Assembly (NCBI GenBank): GCA_021464415.1
Contig: CM038469.1
Span: 24,323,901 to 24,387,900, forward strand
Source of the DNA: Lonicera japonica
Lineage: Eukaryota; Streptophyta; Magnoliopsida; Dipsacales; Caprifoliaceae
Reading direction: 5' to 3'
DNA length: 64,000 bases
Position numbers and translations under genes: made by a program. Below the pieces are notes generated by a model. It made no database searches. It was given only the letters and a program-made list of their open reading frames with translations, and was not told the DNA's origin. Position 1 is the first letter of the stretch. Each line of letters opens with the position of its first letter. Of the stretch, positions 48,874 through 61,200 are shown piece after piece.

Positions 48874-50512
48874 TCCTTCTCGTTGACCCAATATTCTATT
48901 TTAAAAGATTGAAAGCTTAACAAAAATCTATTGTTAGAAATGTAGTTTAATTTTAGGATTTATTTGATAATTTTATTTTCAATATATAATTACTTTTTAA
49001 TATGTTAATAAAAAAGGGTAGAATGGCCATATCATAAAAATATTTAGTGGGCTCTTACTAAATAGCCTTTGAATATTTTCCCCAAATTCGGAAGATTATT
49101 ATATAGATAATAAAACACTACATTTATTATATTATGCTATATGATATTTTAATAAATGTATTTACTTTACAATATTCTCTTTTTCTCGCTTCTTCCTTGC
49201 TACTGTATAAATTCATTTATTATATAATATAGTCTTCTCATTTTCTTTCATCTTTGCAAAATAGTTGTTGTTCGTTTACTCTATAAACTACTATATTTTT
49301 TTCGTTAATTGATACTAATGATTGCATTAATTTCAATAAATGTGTCATTTCATTACAAGCGTTTTTATGCGTATAAATAAGCATGTGTAATTTTTTTTCA
49401 TTAACCAATATTTATGATTCCGTTAATCTCAATCAATGTACCATTTTAATTTTTTTGGTCATTATTTACCATTTTAATACAAACATTCTATGTGTATATG
49501 CATATCTCTCTCTTTATATTTATGTATATTGCCTGATTTATGAAGCAGTGTTTTTTTAATTTATCTGAGTGTCCTTAATCAGTTTGGAAAAGGCTAAATT
49601 TTGTATATTTCCAATCAACTACTTTCTTAATTTGGCTACTATTTTTGTTGATTTGTGTTGTTTTTTATTTCAATGTACTTTCAACCCTTTTTACTCTAAA
49701 ACTTCATAGAAAATCGTTGACTACAAGGTACTTTTCTTTTTCCCTTATCTAAACTTTTTATTAAACTCTATAATGGAGTTGATTAAATATCTAAATGGAA
49801 AAAAAATACAATAGAGTTTCATTTATTTTTTCTTGGCTCATTAAGGAATTCCTTACAAGTTTTTACTCTTCTATAAGGGGATTCATAAATTCTAAAGTCA
49901 GGGGTAGGGTTACATTAAAATGATGTTATTTGTTTATTTTAATTTTTGAATTGTATCTATTTAACTAATAGTTTTCGCTTTTAATTGAAATAATAATAAT
50001 CCAGTTTGTTTAAAGTAGTATTTAATTAGTTATTTTTGATTAAATATAATGTTCAAAGCCTTCAAAACTCTTGAAGCCTATCTTGTCATGTATATATATA
50101 TATATGTGAATAGCGATTTAGCTTAAAAAGATGATAACCAAGTCTCAATAGTGTGCAAATTGAATGATCACACATGACCCTAATTATATTGACAATTATA
50201 ATAATTTATGCAAGGCTTAATTTTCGTAAATATTTCAAAGAATTAGTTTGGAGAATACAAATGCTTCCTTCACTATTTTATATACATATACATATACATA
50301 CACTTACATATATACATATCATTAAATTTAAATAAATTTAAATTAAATTCCTGCAATAGTGCAGGATTAAAGTTAGTTTGTGGGATTTTATGAAACACAA
50401 GAGGTTTATTGAGCTTTGATTATAAAATACTTAAGTTGATCAAGTGACGAGCTTAAGTTGTGTTATGAAACACAGACAAGTTTACCTTTTGAGGCATAAT
50501 GAGTAAAGTAAC

Positions 50513-51060
50513 AAATAATTTACATCTAATAAATAGATTGAGAAGGAACTAAATGCAAACAAATAGGTCCAGTTTACCTAAATTGTAGACTTAATTAGGG
50601 TGCGCACAAGCTAAAATGACAAAACTATTAAGTTACTCGGCCAAAAATTGAACTCATGACTTTTAACATAAAGATGACATTTACTAAATATTAAATCAAA
50701 TACCATTATATATTTCAAGAAAAGGTGTATTGCTAAAATAATATTCTCTTTATCAAATTATATTAATACTTTAAAAAGTTATATTGTATATTTTTAAAAT
50801 CATACTCGTACGTTACTTTATTGATAATTATAATTATTTTAATTATTATTAAAACACTTGTATATTATCAAATTAATATATAATTAATCAAAATATGCAA
50901 AAATTCAACCAGACATAATGTTATTATAAAGTATGTGGAAAAAATAAACAAATGAGAAAATGCATAGAAAGAGCAGTCAGAGATTTTTCGTAAGTGAATT
51001 TGCTTTCTTTCTTGAACTGAAAAGAATCTCTCTCGTAAAATTTCAGCTTTTGACGTCTCC
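50513..51060. other. AT-rich spacer upstream of FAP2
   Basis: No gene was recognised between the end of unit B and the FAP2 leader. Any FAP2 promoter must lie here, but no single TATA element stands out. Confidence 0.4.
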
Positions 51061-52288
51061 GCACCGAAAAGCAAAGGCATATTCCCCTCTCTCTCTCTAA
51101 AACTCCAAAAACCCTAATGCCTTCAACGCACACGCCTTCTCTCTGAACCATCGACTCCCATTCTCAGGTTCATTCCAATTTTCCCTATTTCTATGCATTA
51201 CGAATATATATATATATGTATGTTGAATTGTATATGCACAAGGCCATTGCCGCTTCTACCTTCAATTGACTTTGAACAAGTTTAAAATTAATCGCTCTTG
51301 CAATGTTGTGATTGTGATCTGTTTAGTTCTAACACTATAATCTTATTCAAGTTGTTCTACAAAATTCCTTGATTCATTCTCACAACCAATGTAATTTGTA
51401 CAAATTTCTAATATTTTGTATTGTATGCTCAATAACCTAACTCAATGTAATTTTTTTTTCTTTGATTTGGATAATGACGGCTTTTTAGGGCTGTAAACGA
51501 GCCAAGTCGAGCCAAACAAAGGCTTGTTCAAGCTTGGTTCATTAAACATTTCGAGCGTATAATTTTGTTCGGGAGTGGCTTGTTTAGCTCTTTAGCCGAC
51601 TTCAAACGAGCTTTTAGCCAACCTGAGCTCGAGTAGTTTGATTTTTTAAACATAGTCTTATAGTGTTTTGGGGCTTTATTGAGCCGAGCTCGTTAACACG
51701 TGGAGCTTCAAAATGTGTTCAAGATTGTTCATTTGTTTCACAAATGAATTTCGAACATGCTTCTACTCGAATGATCGCGAGTTGAGCCTTGAGCAGCTTG
51801 GTTTGTTTTGCAGATCACGAGTCAAGCCTCGAGCAGCTTGGTTTGTTTTACAGCCTTTGGGGTTGTTTCATTCTGATGCTGCAAAAACCAATTCTTGGCT
51901 TTATTTTGCTTGCAGGGTTTACCCCTGTACCTTTTGAATTTAAAATGAAAAAATGGAAAAGGGACATGTAATTTAAGTTGATCGCTATTCTTTTCTCAGA
52001 AATATTGGTTATTCTTGTTGAACAAAATGTTAAAAGTACATATTAATTTAAGCGATTTTGTTCAATTTCATTAACAATAGTCTTTCCATTTGGTCGGGAA
52101 GAATTTTAACTCCTTTAATTTTCTTTTAATTAATTGTTGCTGTAAATCCTTGCTGGTCTTTTTAAATGTTTTAATTAATTCTTGTTTCTCTCTTGATTGG
52201 AATTTGTGCAGTTGTTTTGTACTCTTTGTTGTATTGACAAAGTGTTAAGCAACTGAGTTGTGATAATTGCATACGAGCATACTTGATA
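51061..52288 (+). promoter_or_regulatory. Probable FAP2 5' leader with intron
   Basis: A CT-rich stretch (about 51086-51101), then AAAACCCTAATGCC, looks like a leader exon. Possible donors follow near 51168. The splice acceptor closest to the start is TTGTGCAG near 52211. The leader intron would contain the transposon at about 51486-51858. Transcription start is inferred only. Confidence 0.4.
51486..51858. mobile_element. Non-autonomous MULE-like element in the FAP2 leader
   Basis: Left terminus AGGGCTGTAAACGAGCC and right terminus GGTTTGTTTTACAGCC are imperfect inverted repeats. Interior has multiple GAGCCGAGCTCG-like motifs, common in plant repeats of this kind, and a tandem 33-bp repeat around 51791-51852 (GAGCAGCTTGGTTTGTTTT twice). 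Confidence 0.55.
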
Positions 52289-55200
52289 ATGCAGAACAAT
52301 TGGTTGTTTCCCTTGGACTTGGATCCTAATGGAGGGTCGCTTAATATGTTTCCGGTGGAACCACCGGTATCTGGTCATTTGTTATCGCACATTATTTCAT
52401 TCGTCGACAATTCACTTTACAATTTTAGATATATGCATGTCCCTGGAAGTCTTGCTCTTCAACAAGCTTTCAGCCGCCTTTCGAAACTTGCTGGCACTTT
52501 CCTGTTTTGTTTTGCTAGTGGGTCCAATATCAACCACAGATTACCGAACAATTCTCACGGTTCTAATACAAGAAACTGCAGATCTTCCACACAAATAAAC
52601 CGCGTTACTTCTGTTAGACATAATCTTGTAGGATTTGACTGCAACAGCTCTAGACAAAAAGGAGAATCTAACATGCCAGTGATTTTTGGTAAATTATCAA
52701 GATTTACCATCAGACAACTTTGCGAAGAAGTTGGGGAGTTTAAATTTCCTTTGCTCTCATTGGCTGCTGCTCTGGTACCGCCATTTGACAATGTGTAAGC
52801 TCTATCCTTTTTACTGTTACTTGTGTGACCTTAGGTTCCGTTTAGTTCATTCTTTGGATCGTTTGTGAAATCCTAAACTCCAGTTCATTCATGATTCCAA
52901 CTTTTGGTTGGAGTTTTGGAAAGTAATCTAGGATTCCGAGGAAAGGAGAATTCCCATATTCAATTTGGAAAGCTAAGAGGATTCCTGGGAATCCTTTCCT
53001 ATTTTAATAATTTTTGACAAAATTTCCCGTATTTATAACCAATAACTAATTTATATTTCCTTTGCATTATAATAAAGTAATTTTAACAATATATTGTCGC
53101 ATCATAACTAATTTGAATAGAATTATTTTTATATTTAATAATATATTTGTAAGTTATTCTCAAAATAAGGGGAGGAGAGTTCTAGTTTTAACCAAACATT
53201 GGAAAGTATCTCAAATGCTTGGAGGCCAATTCCTTTCCTAAAATCTTGAACCAATCGAGCCCTTATCTTTAATTTTGCTCTCTAAATTTCTCTTTGTGTT
53301 TATGGCCATCAGATCTCGGAATGTATTAGCCATTCCACTTGCGGATGGTGATGTAGTAATGCAGAGATGCATGGGTTCTGAGGTTGAGCAGCAACAGGGA
53401 TGTGGTGATTTTTCTTTTCATAATTTCAATTATGCAAGAAGTGCTGTTGAGCCCAGAACTGGTATTGAGTTCCCCGCTATTTTGGAAAACATGCTAGCTG
53501 GAGGGACTAATTCCAGTTTAATGTCAGAGGTCAGCATTTGAAACTGAAAAACTTTTATTTTTCGATTTTTTCGAGTTCTTATTGGCCTAATATGTGACAC
53601 CTCTAAAGTTATGAGCCATCATCTGCATTCTTTATCAGTTCAGCTGCTTCTAGTATATCTTTCGCACTACAAGGGGAAAATTTTCAATAGTAATACCAAA
53701 AGATGGTAGTAATTAGTCATTAGTTGGTTTCTTTGTGGAGTGCATTTTCGTCAAGTACTTACGTGCAATGTTCTAAAAATCGTAAATCGGACCTAGATCG
53801 GCAAGGTGGGGATTGGGGATTTTTGGAGAAATCGGGAAAAAATCGGGGGTTAATCGGAAAACCCATAATTTGAAAAATAGGGAATTAAATAATATAATAA
53901 CATTTCCATTCCCACAAATAATTTCCCAAATAACATCAATTTCCCATAAAAAAAATAAAAAAACAAGTCCTTACCCACAAGGCCACAAATAATATGTTGA
54001 GCAACACAAAGCACAAGTAACAACTAACAAGTTCAAAAAATTCTTTCTCTCTCTAGAAGATGAAAAGCCTTCCTCCAATCCAACACCCATAACCACTGTC
54101 TACCACCACCTACACCACCATCCCTAATCTACAAACCGACCACAATCATCAATCCTAACACCGACCATCATCAACCATTCTTTCCAGCAATTGGTGAGGG
54201 TTGAGACCTAGGGTTTCTTGAGTGAGAATTCAGTTCACCCCCTCTAGGCATTAGTTTGTAGTCACCTCCGGCATAGGAAGACTCCCTGCCTGCCGATCGG
54301 CCACCGACCAGAGTCCGGTGGTCAGAAGCCTTGCGCGTGGGACTCACGCGCCACCACATCTTCCGCCTCCGTCTCCACGCGCCGGCGCGTGAGGGCGCGT
54401 CGTACACCGGAAAGCCTTCTTTCGAGTTCCAGAAGTGGCGTCTAGCTTTTCTCATCACATATCTGCTGTGTACTTGGGGTGTTACTTTTGTTTTGGACTG
54501 TCTTTTGTACGCCTACTCATCGGTTGACGGTTTCTTCTTGTGGGGGGAGGTCTGTGTAAGATTGATAAGCAGAATGGGTGAGTTTTACAGCAATAGATCA
54601 AGGGAGTTTAGATTCGAATACAAAAGGTTTACGTTTGAGGTAGACAATGGAGGTTCCATGGGCATCATTACAGAAACAAATCGTCAGAGGTCATACACAA
54701 TTAGAATCGACTTTGGTGGTATGTTCTGGCTTATGGAAGGGTTGTATTCGGCTGCAAGAGGCTCCGGTGAGAGTAAATTCTTTCAAAAATATCAAGCATC
54801 TTACGGATTATTCGTCATGGAAAAATATTCAAACAGGAATGGAAGCTTCATCAGATTGTTGGAATTGCAAAGGGGTATGCTATCAAATACTATTATTCTT
54901 CCAGCTGGTAACAGAGGTGAGGGTTGGAGGGGTGTGGCTGATAGATTGAAGCAGATGATGTTTTCCCCTAGTCCAGATCCCAAATATGTTCCAGTCAAGA
55001 ATGCACGAGTGCAAGTTAAAAATGATAATATTAGTGGTAGAGGAGGGAATAAACAACACCGTTCATATGTTGAGGCTTTGAAATACGAAAGATCATATAA
55101 TTATCATCCTCAAGTCAAACACAATGTGGGTGATGACTGATGAGGCTGTGGTGGAGTGGAGTAAAGTCGTGGTTTGTACAAGAGAATCAATTTGGGATTC

Positions 55201-58200
55201 ATGGCATGGTATTCAAAGGGCCATGAATAAATTCTACAGAACCAGACTTGTGCTGAGACCTTTTCAGGCAGATAAAGCCCTGTTTGTTTGTGATGACGTG
55301 AAGTCGGCAGAATTTTTTGGGAGCAGATCATTACTTTTTTTGGAAGGCCCATATGCTATCAGATTACAGAGATGGAATGACAGGGAGGTATATCAAAACA
55401 ATAAAATTACATGTACTGGCGGTTGGATTACGGTAGAAGGGCTTCCAATTAATTTATGGAAAAACAGCATATTCGAAGCAATTGGAAAGAGGTGTGGAGG
55501 TCTTGTTGACATTGATGTTAAAACTTAAAAATTACAGAAACTTTTCTTAGCACGTATCAAAGTCAAAGGACACACGTCGGGTTTCATTCCGGCGAGTTTA
55601 AGGATTAATACTAGTTCGGAATCTTTTTTGGTTAGGTTAAGAGCAATCTCCAAACTCCGTTGGGATAGAGTCCCTGCCGAAGATCCCTCGCCAATCAATA
55701 TGTCTGCCGAAGAGGATATAGTGGTAGTGGATACAAAGAATGATGAGGATGACATGCTGACTAGTTTTGGTAAGGTTGAGGGTGGAAATTATGGTGTGAG
55801 GGCAAAAACTGAACCAGAACAGATGCAGCCTGGTAAAGCGTTATCAGAAGGGCACGAAGGTAAATGGCTGGGCCGGATAAGGGCGAAAAAAATAGAGGAT
55901 TTCAAAGTTTGGGAAATTAAAAGAAGAAAAACAATAACGCAGCCAAGATCGAGGCGTATTACTGGCAGCTGCGTTCTCAGATGTGAGAATGATGATATCG
56001 AATCGGTGAAATCTTTTTGTGATAAAGAGGGTCAGAATAATTTCAGCGACAGTGAGAGAGGGATCATGAAAACACCAAAAGAAGGAACCAAGGAGAGGAA
56101 CAATAGGGACTCTGCAGAAAGTGGAGAGCTAATGGATAAAAGATTCGGGCAAATTTACACGAGGAGGAGCAATAAAAAGTTGATACGAGAGATTGATGAT
56201 ACAACAGAAATCCCTGAATGTTTCGAACAAGCAATAGATGGATTTTCTGGGACAGAAGCTGAGGACTTCGGTAACATATTATCAGATTTTTCGGAAAATG
56301 AAAGTCAGGAAGATGAAGACCGAGAGTCCTCGTCGTCGGAGGTAGTAAAAGAATCAAATGAAGTAGAAGCAGTATGTGAGGTGGGGAATTTTTTTGACAT
56401 GTATGAAGTTAACTCTATTGCCAATCAAGATCAGGTACGTACTCAACCGAGTACTAATCTTGTGAATAACCTTTCACATAACTGCCCTGTTCAAACTCAT
56501 CTTATCGTTCATAGCCCCTCTTCTGTTTCATTCTCGAGTTCGTCCTCTTTCGTTCCTAATTCTGGGGAATATGGGGAGGGTAAAGATCATACTTCAATTT
56601 GTTTGCAAGAAAAGGATGTAAGTTCAGACCATGAGAAATTAATGTCTAATGGGGAGTGTAAGAAATCCTATGAAAATAACAAAGGAATAACTCATAGTGG
56701 CAGTAATGCTTCTGGGTTTGGAAATCACGAGGGTCTTTTGGAGGAAGGGGAAGGACACAACCGTATTGTTGAATTGGAGGAGGAAATTAATGAAATTCTG
56801 GAAAAATTATCCTTAAAACTAGTTCCAATAACATATGAGGATAACACGGGGGGGATTAATATAATTTGTCGATGAAGATCTTAACATGGAATGTGAGGGG
56901 CGTGGGGAATAAAGATAAAAGGAGAGTAATAAAAGACTTAATAAAAAAGGTATATCCGGATTTAGTTGTCCTACAAGAAACAAAAAAGGAGATAATTGAA
57001 GACAAATTAGTCGGGTCGCTATGGGGCGTTAGGTTTAAAAATTGGGTTTCCTTGCCATCGGTTGGTAAGTCGGGGGAAATTTTATTGATCTGGGACGTGA
57101 GATCTGTAGAGATAGTGGAGTGCGTTATAGGAAGTTATTCGGTCTCAGTTAAAATTAAAAAAGATGAGGGTAACTTTTGGTGGTTCACGGGGGTTTACGG
57201 TCCATGTAGGTACAAAGAAAGAAAGGATTTTTGGGAGGAATTGGCCGGTTTATTTGGCTTATGTTCCCCTAAGTGGTGTGTCGGGGGGGGGGGGACTTTA
57301 ATGTTGTTAGATATTTAGAGGAGAAATCAAATGGAGGAAGGGTAACAAAGAGCATGAAGGATTTTGACTCATTCATAAGGGAAACAAAATTGAGAGACAT
57401 TAGAATGAATAATGGAAGTTTCACATGGTCAAGTCTAAGAGAAAATGTGGTATGCACAAGAATTGATAGATTCTTATTTTCGAGTGAGTGGGAGGAAAGC
57501 TTCTCTAGAGTAAGGATGGAGGCGCTCTTTAGAAATGTGTCTGATCATTGTCCAGTGTTGTTGGACACGTCATTATCAAAGTGGGGTCCGACACCATTTA
57601 GATTCGAGAACATGTGGCTTAAACATAAGGATTTCAAGAAGATTTTTTCGCAAGGATGGGAGGAGACAGAGAAACTAGGGTGGGAAGGGTTCAAGTTCAT
57701 GAATAAATTGAAAACTTTGAAATCTATTATTAAAAAGTGGAATATTGAATGTTTTGGGGATTCTAGATTGGAAAAGATAGCAATAATGGAGAAAATAAAA
57801 GAGATTGACCTGAAAGAAGAAGTTGGCAACATTAATGATAACTTTAGAAAAGATAGATGTGAGTTGAAAGATAATTTGGAAAAAGTAATCTTGAAAGAGG
57901 AAATTTCTTGGAGACAAAAAGCTAGAATTAAATGGGTTCGAGAATGGGATAACAATTCAAAATTATTTCATAAAATCGTTAATATGAAAAAAGGCAACAA
58001 TTTAATAAACAAATTGGAAAAAGACAATGGGGAAATTTTGGAAGAGGAAGATTTGATGGTGAACGAAATAATCACTTTTTTTGGGAAATTGTATTCGAAT
58101 GATATGAAATCAAAGTGGAAATTGGAAGGTTTGGAGTGGGCGCCAATAGAAGCAACCAAGGCAGAATGGCTTGAAAGACCCTTTGAGGAAGAGGAAGTTA

Positions 58201-61200
58201 GAAGTGCAATTATAGAATGCGACGGTGAGAAAGCTCCGGGTCCCGATGGGTACACTATGGCTGTTTTTCATGAACTTTGGGATGTCTTGAAAGGCGATCT
58301 AATGAGTTTCTTTAAGGAATTTTATGAGAATGGGGTTGTTAATAGGTGTGTGAACGAGACATACATCTGTTTAATTCCAAAAAAGGTGAATCGTGCAAAA
58401 TAAAGGACTTTAGGCCAATAAGCTTAGTAACAAGTTTATATAAGATATTGGCAAAAGTACTCTCATTAAGGTTAAGAGAAGTCATGGAGGGAACAATTTT
58501 AGAGTGTCAAGGGGCATTTGTTAAAGGTAGACAAATCCTAGATGTAGTTCTGGTAGCCAACGAAGTGGTGGAGGAGTATAGAACAAAAAAGAAAGAAGGT
58601 GTGGTGTTTAAAATTGATTTCGAGAAAGCTTATGACCATGTAAATTGGAACTTTGTGGATGAGGTTTTGGAGAGAAAAGGGTTTAAAGATAGATGGAGAA
58701 GGTGGATTAAAGGTTGTTTGTCTTCAGTTAACTTTTCGATTTTGGTAAATGGGCGTCCTAGAGGGAAGTTTGGGGCAACAAGGGGATTGAGACAAGGTGA
58801 TCCACTCTCTCCTTTTTTGTTTACATTAGTTGTGGACTGTCTGGGTAGATTGGTGGAGAAGGCTAGTCGACAAGGTGTGATTGATGGGTTTAGGATTGGG
58901 AGGGATATGGTGGAAGTGTCACACTTACAATTTGCAGACGACACGATTTTCTTCTTATCGGGTGATGAATGCAAATTTAACAATTTGGTGAAGTTGTTAT
59001 CGGTTTTCTGCTCAATATCAGGATTGAAACTAAATTTGACTAAGAGTAAACTTGCTGGTGTTAACATGGAGGTGGAGAAGTTAGAGGAGTGGGCTACTAG
59101 ATCAGGTTGTGAGATTGAGAATTGGCCAGTAAAGTACTTGGGGTTGCCTCTTGGAGGTAATCCAAATTCTTTGGAATTTTGGAATCCGGTGTTGGAAAAA
59201 GTTAAGAAGAAACTTGATGGATGGAAAGGTGGTTGCTTGTCAAGAGGTGGGAGACTTATCTTGATTGAATCTGTTCTAGCAAGCCTTCCAACTTATTTTT
59301 TGTCCATTTTTCGTATTCCTATGAAGGTTAAAAATGTTTTGGAAAAAAGAATGAGAGACTTCCTGTGGGATGGGTGCGATAATAATAGAAAAGATCATTT
59401 AATAAATTGGGATATAGTGTCTAAAGAAAAAAATAAAGGGGGTTGGGCATTGGTAATTTGGTGAATCGAAATAAAGCTTTGTTGGGAAAATGGTTGTGGA
59501 GATTCCCCCGTAGTCAAAATTCCCTATGGTATTCCATCATTAGAAGCAAATATGGATTAAGCGACAATGGGTGGGACTCCAAAGTTGTGAGTAGTGGGAC
59601 TTATAGAAACCCTTGGAAATATATTTCTCATGGTCTTGAATCATTCTTGGAGCACACAAAACTTGAAGTGGGTGGGGGTTCCACAGTTAGATTTTGGGAG
59701 GATAAATGGAGGGGTGAGACAACCTTTGATTCTTTGTTTCCGCGTTTGTATAGACTCTCCGTGAACAAAGGAGATTCCATCGCTTCTTTAGCCTCTTTAA
59801 ATTCAAACTGTATTGTGTCTTGGAATTTATCTTTTTCCAGAAACTTGAATGAGAGAGAGTTGGAGGAGTATCTTTCTTTGTTGAGAGTCATAGAGGGTGT
59901 TAGATTGTTTCCAGGGAGTATGGACTATAGGCGATGGTTGTTGAAAGGGGAGGGTTTCTCGTGCTCTTCTTTTTACAAATCTCTTATCGATTCTCCAACG
60001 CATCCACAATTTGCTCCTTCAAAAGTCATTTGGGCAGCTGGTATTCCCACTAAAGTGAAGGTGTTCTCTTGGTTAGTTGCTCACGGGAGGGTTAATACCT
60101 ATGATCTGTTGCAAAAGAGAAGACCGAATTGTTGCCTCTCCCCATCTTGGTGTGTACTGTGCAAGAGCGATGCAGAATCTTTGAACCACTTGTTGTTACA
60201 TTGCCCTTTTTCATATTTCATATGGAACAAAGCTTGTGCAGAATTTGGGTTTAGTTGGGCCATTCCCAAAGATGGCACGAGTCTTCTTATGCTGGAAATC
60301 AATAGCTATAGAGACAAATCTAAAGGCAGGGAGCTTTGGAGATGTGTCAAAGTCGCTTCATTTTGGCTATTATGGATGGAGAGGAATTATAGAATTTTTG
60401 AAGGAAAGATAGAAGAAAAGGAGTGACTGTGGGAAAGAGTCAAATTCATGGCTTCGTTGTGGGCTTCCAACACCAAGCCTTTCAAAAATTATAGAGTGGA
60501 AGACATCAAGAACAATTGGAGAGCTTGGATTCTTGAATAGTGTTCCATTGTATTATATTTGGGTTCTATTCTAAGGGTGCATTGTTGGCTATGGGTTTTG
60601 GCAGGATTATATTTCCTTTATTTTCTTTTTGTGGGTTATATGTTTGGTTGGTGGACTCCTTCTCCCCTCTATATTTGTACTTTTAATCTTTATTATGAAT
60701 GGAATCTTGTTTCTTATCAAAAAAAAAAACTAACAAGTTCAAAATAAATAAATCACGTTCAAAAGTAATCAAGTAAAGTCTTAAAGAACAACATAAAGCA
60801 CAAATAACAAGTTCAAACTAAATTAAGCACGTGTTTATGATTTGTGGAGTAGGGCATTTTTTGTTATGTAATATGTACAAAGTGTAAGGGGGGAAAAAAA
60901 AACCCTCCAAAACAACATCATTTTATTAATTTTTGTTTTATTTTCTAATTGTCATTAGCTCCCTGATTTTTCCGATTTTTGCTGATTTTCCCCGATTTTA
61001 CCCGATTTTTGAGAACCGATTTATGGAAATCCGATCGGATAACTCCCGATTTCTGATTTTTGGCTGATTTATCGGCAAAAAATCCCGATTTTTAGAACAC
61101 TACTTACATGTTTTTCTATTCAATTAAACTTATTGTGTTAGTGTTGCCCCAATAAAGAAGTAAGAAGCTAATTTGAAGCATGAAGGCATTTATGTCAGGC

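Larger units (their letters stand above)
38362..50512. repeat. Tandem 11-12 kb non-coding unit, copy B
   Basis: This copy matches A from its first bases through the common tail TGAGCTTTGATTATAAAATA (about 50412-50431) and a final AGTAACAAA. It is longer than A because of B-specific insertions at 41129-41326, 43581-43974 and 45006-46533. No coding gene was recognised; the ORFs present are short and not conserved in frame between copies. Confidence 0.9.
54039..60727 (+). mobile_element. Near full-length L1 LINE, inactive
   Basis: A plant L1-type retrotransposon of about 6.7 kb. AACTAACAAGTTCAAAA occurs on both sides (54022-54038 and 60728-60744), the target-site duplication, and a short poly-A tail precedes the second copy. 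It contains a 5' UTR of about 535 bp, ORF1, ORF2 and a short 3' UTR. ORF1 and ORF2 each have frame breaks, so this copy is dead, but the intact length, the clean duplication and few stops indicate a recent insertion. Confidence 0.9.
53766..61102. mobile_element. hAT-type MITE in FAP2 intron 2, split by an L1 LINE
   Basis: CTTACGTG (53758-53765) and CTTACATG (61103-61110) form an 8-bp target-site duplication with one mismatch, as hAT elements make. The termini are TGTTCTAAAAATCG and CGATTTTTAGAACA. Both ends hold repeated 'atcggg/cccgat' phrases. Without the LINE the element is about 630 bp and non-coding. Confidence 0.8.

Noticed and set aside
27062..50512. The repeated 11-12 kb blocks as LTRs of a giant retrotransposon
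   Set aside because: The copies are directly adjacent with no internal region, have no TG...CA ends and exceed any normal LTR length.
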